Shown: positions 57,501 through 64,000 of the stretch, piece by piece | Numbering within the stretch: the first letter of the stretch is position 1 | Layout of the letters: each line of letters begins with the position of its first letter | Source: Rhynchonema sp. JSB1_4 | Lineage: Eukaryota; Nematoda; Chromadorea; Monhysterida; Xyalidae | NCBI GenBank assembly: GCA_030248065.1 | Contig: JASAMV010008184.1 | Coordinates: 17,482-81,481 of the forward strand | Length of the DNA: 64,000 nt | Reading direction: 5' to 3' | Notes under the pieces: generated by a model | What the model saw: only the letters and a program-made list of their open reading frames with translations | Database searches by the model: none | Told to the model about the DNA's origin: nothing | Translations under genes and position numbers: made by a program

Positions 57501-60111
57501 GGTTGACCAATGCCTCTTCCGTATCTTCATCAAGCACGTCTGTAAAATAATAATTAAAAAAGTAATCGGACCACATCAAAATAACGAGCTGAGCTGATCA
57601 ACCACCGTAGTAGCCGCGCTATTGCTATACCAACCTTAACATGACTCGGAAGTACCTCACTTGGACTTCCCCTATCCTTATGCACTGCGGTTCTTTATCG
57701 CTTTTCTTTTGGTTTTTTTCACGAAATACAAAAAGCCAGTTTTTCCGCCAGTATAACAAAGTCTGCAGCGATGAACACACTAAAGCAATCACCAACACAT
57801 CACGGGTCAAATTACTGGAAACAAAAAACGAGGAAGGGCAGTTATCAAATTATCAAAGGGCAGTTATACAGTACATTCATAACACGGCGAAGGCGCCCAC
57901 AAATAAATCGGTGTGGGGGCCCAATCCAAATCCCCACTTACTTTTATCCTCCAGCACCAGAATCGTCTCAGCACCTTCCAGAAACGCGTCCTTGGAATGT
58001 TTCACCGTCAAACCACCAGTCATCGCTTGTTGTTTGGCAGATCGGGCCTGTAGACACTATGTATTGAGTCGCGCCTCGTTCTGGCGCACCCACTTGAAGG
58101 TGCTGGCTAACAATCCTTCGAGCGTGCTTGATCTTGGGGGTAGTGTATATAAACAAAGTTTGGACATCGTGTTACTCGACCCTAATCTGGCGAGCCGATT
58201 GGTTGCTTCCTGATGTTTCACGGCCAAGTCAAAGTTTGCCCCTGGTGAAAAAAAGCGAAAAAATTTGAAATGCTGCTGTGACACGAATTGGCTGTTTCAA
58301 ATTATCAAGTTCCTGGTTTGTGCTTCCCAGTTTTCAAAACCCTACACAGCTCACACAATGTTTACCACAACATGCGCTAGGCAGCCTTTGCAATGCGCAC
58401 ACACACAAAGCTTGCCAGCTCTGAAACGTTGCTGTGTTGTCGCTGTGCCGACCAGTGCTGTGGCTACTTTCCGTAAACTCCACACACGGTCTTGTAATTA
58501 TGCTTCTTTCACTTAATCTTCTTATTTATGTATTATTGAGTGGGTGTCGACGCTATAAACTAAACAAACAAGGGACTTGATAATTAGAGGATTTTTATTT
58601 GTAATTGACAACTTATTTCATTCACCACAGATGCTTAAAATTATACGAGTACAAAATCCTAGCAAAAAATGACCAGGTTTCTGAAACCTTTTATTCTTTA
58701 TTCAACAATGCGGACATTTCAATAGCTATTGTGCATTGCGGTTTTTTGCCACAATGTTGAAGGTTATTGTCACTCAAACAGCCTATTCGTGTCAGTCACA
58801 GCAGTGTTTCAAATTTTTTCGGTTTTTTTTTCACCAGGGGCAAACTTCAACGTGGCCGTGAAACATCAGGAAGCAACCAATCGGCTCGCCAGATTAGGGT
58901 TGAGTAACACGATGTCCAAACTTTGCTTATATATTCTACCCCCAAGATCAAGCGCGGTCGAAGGGTTGTTAACCAGCAGCTTTAAGACAACTGCTTCAAG
59001 TCACGTGTAACGAGCAGTATACAGCAGTTGCATTTTTTCAGAAAAACACGCGCGGCAGCACTAACCGAACTGGTCACAAACAACTAAATATGTAAAAGTG
59101 CGCACCTTTGCTTTGGCAGCGCTTGACGAAGCAGGCTTCTTCGTCGGTTTGATCTCTTTCTTCACTATATCGCTGATGCCAAATTCGTCGTCCATTTCTT
59201 GCAACATTTTCGCCTGAAACATTATCGTTTAGAACAGAGATGTTGCTCAGATAATAGCGCCTTCGTATGATGGGCGAAAGAAAAATGTCTTTCAAACCAA
59301 AATACGATATCAAAAACGACGCTTTCGAACCGACCCGTTGTTCCGCTTTTCGTTTTTCCATCTCCAACTGTCGTTGTTTCTCCACCCAATACAGTGCCGA
59401 GTCCGACTCGTCTTCTTCGCCCAAACCCTTCACTTTCGACAGCTTGTCCGAAATGTGCCGTTTCTCCTTGGCTGCCTGAATATAAAAGGTGAATTTATTA
59501 TTATCAGACTTCCTCAAGTGATGTGACCGTGAACTACGTGGATGTTAAGCGCAAGCATGTAGATTATTCTAGGCTGAAGTGAAACCAAGTGTTTTTCATT
59601 ACCTGCGCACTTTTGAAATCAAAATCTGTTTATCACACACAAACAGCAACCGTATCAATCAACTCACCGCCAATTTCTCCCTCATCTTCTCCTCCTGTTT
59701 CTTATCGCCCCAATTGTCCGGCATTCGATGCACAAAATCACGCCCGGTGTTCGAGTCCTTGCAGATTTTGTCGCGCGGATCCTCGAGAATCGGCCTGAAA
59801 CACCGACAAACAGATTTTGTAACAATGTTCAAATGTGGATACTTCAGAAGCCCAAATAACTCATCGCTGCCGCCACGAGTGTATCCCGCTAGCCAATCAT
59901 CAGGTTGAAAATCAATCTCTCCGAACCCCTAAACACAAAAAGGAAATTCCACACCCCCACACCAAACCGACTTTTCATCCTCATCGGCAGCGTCAGCCCC
60001 TGTGTCCTTGTTGCCAACCTCCAACGGCGCCAGGCCCAACGATGCGCGCAGTTTGTTGGTCTCATCGATCGACAGAGAATCACCTGCGCCACCGCCGCCT
60101 GATGTCGACTC
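51548..60111 (-). CDS. SART1: U4/U6.U5 tri-snRNP protein SART1 (Snu66)
   Basis: Twenty exons join without frame conflict to 2424 bases, 807 residues plus stop: 59963-60111, 59668-59794, 59335-59475, 59106-59213, 57942-58047, 57397-57539, 56546-56621, 56010-56113, 55674-55816, 55146-55273, 54802-54914, 54619-54708, 54330-54429, 53590-53731, 53145-53292, 52801-52918, 52423-52528, 52105-52183, 51946-52043 and 51548-51752 (TAG). Family landmarks occur in order: DETNKLRASLGLAPLEV; AAKEKRHISDKLSK; MLQEMDDEFG; GLTVKHSKDAFLEGAETILV; RNVELRKKKPGYTPY; ILDKYDEDLDG; EYYTPEEYSSFKKSKKRVKK; LDSTSEYCRGLGE; YKPKFHLTYVDDQGK; SSLDTPLG and LPYIVLSGQG at the C terminus. SART1 is needed to recruit the tri-snRNP to the spliceosome. 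Exon 13 has a sumoylation-like IKTE. The initiator and RS-rich N terminus lie upstream of 60111 and were not found. Intron 18 is GC-AG. Confidence 0.95.
56359..56462. mobile_element. 104-bp MITE with TCCCGAAAA words
   Basis: Flanked by exact 8-bp GCTCATTC (56351-56358, 56463-56470). Ends GGTGGCCGTCGAAAATCCCG and a near complement. The whole interior is ATCCCGAAAA repeated in both orientations. It lies in a SART1 intron. Confidence 0.8.
57020..57243. mobile_element. GGGTGATATTTTCG MITE, 224 bp
   Basis: Inverted ends with ATT at 57017-57019 and 57244-57246, in a SART1 intron. The arms are nearly perfect complements. Confidence 0.82.
58098..58980. mobile_element. Inverted-repeat element in SART1 intron 4
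   Basis: Arms 58098-58287 and 58793-58980 are reverse complements (GGGGCAAACTT, GTGAAACATCAGGAAGC, ACACGATGTCCAAACTTTG). The 500-base spacer has no gene. Frames such as KHQEATNRLARLG in both arms mirror each other and are not exons. Confidence 0.7.
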
Positions 60112-61149
60112 CTAACAACGAGAAAAAAGGTCGTATCACACTCTGGTGACATACATCGCCAGTCGGAATCCTGAATCCACGGAGCTCGGACGTTAGGATT
60201 TGACCGGCCCGACCCGGTCGATTCAGAAGCAGGGTTTTTTTGCACGTGACACTTGCCATCGGCAAGTAAAATTTCGGTTTGGCAAGTAACTTTTCAGGTG
60301 ACTTGCCAATTGACAAATAGAATGGCAACGTATAAAACTCGGTTATTGGTCGTGAATTTCAGCATTGTTATAACTAACATTTTCGCGCTCCGCGCGAGCT
60401 ACTCGTACTATCAATGCTTCGAATTTGTACAAACTGGCGCGCGAGGGACACCGAAAAATAATCGTCCTTGTTGGGTTCGCCACATTAACTCCTTTCGAAT
60501 GCATTGCTCATAAACGAAAGAACCGTCCTTAGTTTGGTAGAAGTGTAGTTGTAGGTGAAAAAACGGTTTTTTTCCTAAAAAAAACCGAAAAAAAACGTGT
60601 TTCCAGTGAAATATATTTTTACGAAAAATTGCACGGCGGATTTTACACTTTTCTAAAAAAAGTGTCAAAAATGTGAGAAAAAGCTATTTTTGTTGCAGAA
60701 ACAAGAAACATACTTAAGGTGTTCTCCAGCACTTTTATGGGTTTTATTCGTACTTTCTGAACAGGATTAGCTTTTATGCACCATTTTTAGCGCATAATGT
60801 GCCAAATATACCTACACCATTTTAACCGGTGCTCAAACTTGGCTCGGAAAAATATCGAAAAAAAGTTTTATTTCGAAAACAACGTTTTTCAGTATTTATG
60901 TTGTACCGGAAATACTGTAACTATGGGTACAAGAAGAAAGGATGCCAAATAATTGTCTCTAGTGTGCCATTTTTGGCTGATAAAATCAGTCAGGCCGGGC
61001 CGGACTTCCCCCGACTCAACAATGCCCAACAAAGAAATCGTGATTTTTTTGTTTGTTTGCAAAGATTTGGGACTGGATTTAATCCTAACTGCAATTTTTA
61101 GCTTGGAGCGCGAAGCAGTCAGTTTTGTGTGAAAAACCTTGCTTGCCAG
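60112..61149. other. No gene seen; repeat-like blocks
   Basis: Blocks with CTTGCC/GGCAAGT words (60250-60330) and CGGGCCGGAC-like words (60180-60235, 60985-61010). The missing 5' exon of SART1 should lie here or beyond the nested repeats. Confidence 0.4.
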
Positions 61150-61604
61150 CAGTGTTGGAGGTGGGGGGGGGGGGGGGGGGGGGGGTAGCCCCCCCCAGTA
61201 CAGTAGGTATCCCCCCTCGCCTGGTACAGTAGGTATCCCCCCGATATTTGGCATGGTACAGTAGGTATCCCCCCGATTTTCACCCCGGTACAGTAGGTAT
61301 CCCCCCGATTTTGCCCCAAAAGTGCCAATTTTTGACCAAAATGGCCAAAATTAGTGTAAAATCAGTGGTTTTTGCCTCAAATTACCCAAAATTCGCGCGC
61401 TACGCGCGCAAATACTACGTTTTCACACGATTCCACACATAATAAAAACATGGAAAATTTTCACCCCAAAACCTACCCCCCCCAACCCCCCCCGCCTTAG
61501 GTACATAACCCCCCCCCAGGCCATCGGCTTTGGTACAGTAGGTATCCCCCCTCTCCGAGCGCGGTACAGTAGGTATCCCCCCCTCCAGAGTACCTCCAAC
61601 ACTG
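61150..61604. mobile_element. hAT-type word element I (GGTACAGTAGGTATCCCCCC)
   Basis: Ends CAGTGTTGGAGGT and complement; exact 8-bp flanks CTTGCCAG at 61142-61149 and 61605-61612. The word GGTACAGTAGGTATCCCCCC occurs four times on the left and twice on the right. The core contains CGCGCGCTACGCGCGC. Confidence 0.88.
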
Positions 61605-61952
61605 CTTGCCAGAACAACCTAGAGCCATTACCGTCAGAAAAAATGGTAAAAGAACCGAGTTTTCAACGATCGGGTCTAGGGCCGGGCAAGGGCAGGGCCG
61701 ACATGTGGGCGGTTGCGGGCTGGTCCGGGCCGGCCAAACCCGACCCGATTGACACCTCTGCTATCGGGCAGCCCCACCAGGCCAGACCAGGCTCAGCCCG
61801 AGACAGCGAGCCCCAGTGTAGTACTTGGTCAGGGTGTTGACGATAGATAGATTGGGACCCGAAATGTGTTGACGATAGATAGATGACCCAGGTCCGAAAT
61901 CTGGGGGGGGGGGGGGTCGACCCAAACTTGTTGACGATAGATAGATGGTGGG

Positions 61953-62347
61953 CAGTGTAGTTCCTGGTCCGGCGCGGCGGTTAGTGTACCTACCCCTTTT
62001 TTCCGTGCGGCGGTTAGTGTACCTCCCTGGGGGGGAAAAGGGGGGAAGACCCAAATCCAGGAAAAAGTCACTTTTTGGGGTAGAAAATTTGACCGATTTT
62101 TGCCCCTTTTTGGAAAAAATTCTTCCTAAAAAGGGTATTTTGGCGACTTTTGACATCATTGACCTAAAAATCACTCATTTTAGGCCTAAAAATGCCCATT
62201 TTAGGCCTAAAAATGCCAATTTTAGGCAAAAATTGAGGCGGTTAGTGTACCTGGCGCGGCGGTTAGTGTACTAGTGTACCTTGGTCGCGGCGGTTAGTGT
62301 ACCTTAGGGGGGGGGACCCCCCCCTCCCCCCCCCAGGAACTACACTG
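61953..62347. mobile_element. hAT-type word element D, nested in E
   Basis: Flanks ATGGTGGG at 61945-61952 and 62348-62355. Reverse orientation of the A/C/H scaffold, with the CCGCCGC-type word. Nearly identical to H. Confidence 0.9.
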
Positions 62348-62501
62348 ATGGTGGGGGGGGGGTCGCCAAAAATCAAGGTATATTATAGTGCACTAAGCAG
62401 GTAATAATGTGTAAATATTAATGAAAATGTACTTAGATGTACTAAATCCGCGCGTAGCGCGCGATTTTTGCTTATTTGGGACAAAAAATACCGATTTTGA
62501 G

Positions 62502-62973
62502 CAGTGTAGTACTTGGTCAGGGTGTTGACGATAGATAGATTGGGACCCGAAATGTGTTGACGATAGATAGATGACCCAAGTCCGAAATCTGGGGGGGGGG
62601 GGTCGACCCAAACTTGTTGACGATAGATAGATGGTGGGGGGGGGGTCGCCAAAAATCAAGGTATAGTATAGTGCATTAAGTAGGTAATAATGTGTAAATA
62701 TTAATGAAAATGTGTATAGATGTACTAAATCCGCGCGTAGCGCGCGATTTTTTGCCTATTTGGGACAAAAAATACCGATTTTGAGCCATTTTGAGGCAAA
62801 AATACCCATTTTGGGGTCGAAATGTGTTGACGATAGATAGATTGTTCCCAGAATTTGTTGACGATAGATAGATTTGCCCATAAGTGTTGACGATAGATAG
62901 ATGAAATCAAAAAGTGTTGACGATAGATAGATGAATTTGGGGGCCCCCCCCCACCCCCCCAAGTACTACCCTG
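62502..62973. mobile_element. hAT-type word element F, nested in its sister E
   Basis: Starts CAGTGTAGTACTTGGTCAGG and ends CCAAGTACTACCCTG. Exact 8-bp flanks ATTTTGAG at 62494-62501 and 62974-62981. It carries seven copies of TGTTGACGATAGATAGAT. Confidence 0.9.
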
Positions 62974-63000
62974 ATTTTGAGCCATTTTGAGGCAAAAATA

Positions 63001-63820
63001 CCGTAAAAACCTAAATAGAAGGGGGGCTCTATTAACTCACTGACCCCATTTTGGGGGGGCTCTATTACGGGGGGGCCTCTATTAATTCACTGACCCGAAC
63101 CTGAAAAATTGTTCCCAGAAATACCCCCCAAAAACCCCTAAAAAGAGGTTTGAAAGGATGTTTTTTCGCTTGTAATCGCATTTATTCGTGTCTATTCGTC
63201 AATAGGAGGCGTATTATGTGCTCTGAACGAACAACAAACGTGCATAAATGTACCTGTACACCACTATCAAGCCTTAATACACTACAGTATAGGGGATGTT
63301 ACTTAGGGGGGGGGCTCTATTCCGGGGGGGCCTCTATTAATTCACTGACCCCTTTTTGGGGGGGCTGTATTACGGGGGGGCTCTATTCCGGGCAGTGTAG
63401 TTCCTGGGGGGGAGGGGGGGGGTCCCCCCCCCTCAGGTACACTAACCGCCGCGACCAAGGTACACTAGTACACTAACCGCCGCGCCAGGTACACTAACCG
63501 CCTCAATTTTTGCCTAAAATTGGCATTTTTAGGCCTAAAATGGGCATTTTTAGGCCTAAAATGAGTGATTTTTAGGTCAATGATGTCAAAAGTCGCCAAA
63601 ATACCCTTTTTAGGAAGAATTTTTTCCAAAAAGGGGCAAAAATCGGTCAAATTTTCTACCCCAAAAAGTGACTTTTTCCTGGATTTGGGTCTTCCCCCCC
63701 CCGACCCCCCCCAGGGAGGTACACTAACCGCCGCACGGAAAAAAGGGGTAGGTACACTAACCGCCGCGCCGGACCAGGAACTACACTGATTCCGGGGGGG
63801 CTGTATTTAGGTTTTTACGG
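63001..63820. mobile_element. Mariner-like MITE G, nested in E
   Basis: Inverted ends CCGTAAAAACCTAAATA and near complement (TATTTAGGTTTTTACGG), TA on both sides (62999-63000, 63821-63822). The undisturbed sequence in F confirms the TA target. The interior repeats GGGGGGCTCTATTA and TTCACTGACCC. H is nested inside. Confidence 0.82.
63393..63788. mobile_element. hAT-type word element H, nested in G
   Basis: Ends CAGTGTAGTTCCTGG and complement; exact 8-bp flanks ATTCCGGG at 63385-63392 and 63789-63796. The word is GGTACACTAACCGCCGC, three on the left and two on the right. Confidence 0.9.
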
Positions 63821-64000
63821 TACCCATTTTTGGGGTCGAAATGTGTTGACGATAGAGATAGATAGATTGTTCCCAGAATTTGTTGACGATAGATAGATTT
63901 GCCCATAAGTGTTGACGATAGATAGATGAAATCAAAAAGTGTTGACGATAGATAGATGAATTTGGGGGGGAGGGGGACCCCCCCCCCCAGTACCAGTGCT

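Larger units (their letters stand above)
61814..64000. mobile_element. hAT-type word element E (TGTTGACGATAGATAGAT), host of a nested stack
   Basis: Starts CAGTGTAGTACTTGG at 61814. It is interrupted by D, F and G (with H inside G) and resumes at 61948, 62348, 62974 and 63821. Read through these, it carries TGTTGACGATAGATAGAT three times on the left and four times on the right, matching F. Its right terminus is at or beyond the window edge and looks mutated (CCAGTACCAGTGCT). Confidence 0.8.

Noticed and set aside
57641..58213. 190-codon plus-strand frame
   Set aside because: Antisense to SART1 exon 57942-58047 and to an inverted-repeat element; no domain.
62380..62420. GATA-type repeats considered as telomeric or satellite DNA
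   Set aside because: They occur only inside discrete elements with defined ends, not in long tandem arrays.
61814..63960. Regular repeats of TGTTGACGATAGATAGAT resembling a CRISPR array
   Set aside because: Spacing is irregular, the repeats sit symmetrically in elements with inverted ends and 8-bp TSDs, and the genome is eukaryotic.

Overview
The window is nuclear DNA from an animal. Its genes are split into many short exons with GT-AG introns, one GC-AG intron, and continuous reading phase across the junctions. Two deeply conserved eukaryotic genes are recognisable: a SART1 (Snu66) spliceosome gene and a TDRD3 gene. The other genes are surface or secreted proteins built from CUB, C-type lectin (CTLD), EGF, sushi/CCP and PAN/apple modules, a divergent ionotropic glutamate receptor and a seven-helix receptor. 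The receptor carries an NRY motif after TM3 and looks like a nematode-type chemoreceptor, so an ecdysozoan, perhaps a nematode, is my guess; the sequence does not prove it. No rRNA, CRISPR, operon or bacterial feature is present.

Layout. 1-4.1 kb: a CUB gene and a small cysteine-rich gene (+). 5.35-14.6 kb: two tandem copies of a ~3.5 kb unit holding the first exon of the seven-helix receptor; only copy 2 keeps the TM3 exon, and the later exons lie at 16.5-17.6 kb (+). 21.6-30.6 kb (-): a selectin-like gene with the order CTLD, EGF, four sushi modules, PAN. 32.75-34.9 kb (-): an iGluR-like gene with one intron that is almost pure (GT)n. 37.3-41.8 kb (+): a CTLD-PAN gene of 314 residues. 45.5-50.5 kb (-): TDRD3. 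51.5-60.1 kb (-): SART1, 807 residues over 20 exons. 61.1-64 kb: a stack of transposons nested inside each other.

Most of the remaining DNA is small non-autonomous DNA transposons. Many are datable by exact target-site duplications (TSDs): hAT-type with 8-bp TSDs, Harbinger-like with TAA, mariner-like with TA, and a family with 3-bp TSDs. The most unusual signal is that many of them carry a short word repeated several times in both arms. Members sharing the same scaffold can carry entirely different words, changed in step at all five positions (9.6-10.3, 40.1-40.4 and 61-64 kb). The words are probably transposase-binding sites; how they are swapped in concert is unexplained.

The lectin/CUB/sushi genes read as a cluster of secreted recognition proteins. 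The two CTLD-PAN genes share exon phases and are probably paralogues on opposite strands. SART1 (tri-snRNP) and TDRD3 (mRNP/topoisomerase 3-beta partner) lie head to tail, with TDRD3 starting about 1 kb beyond the SART1 stop.
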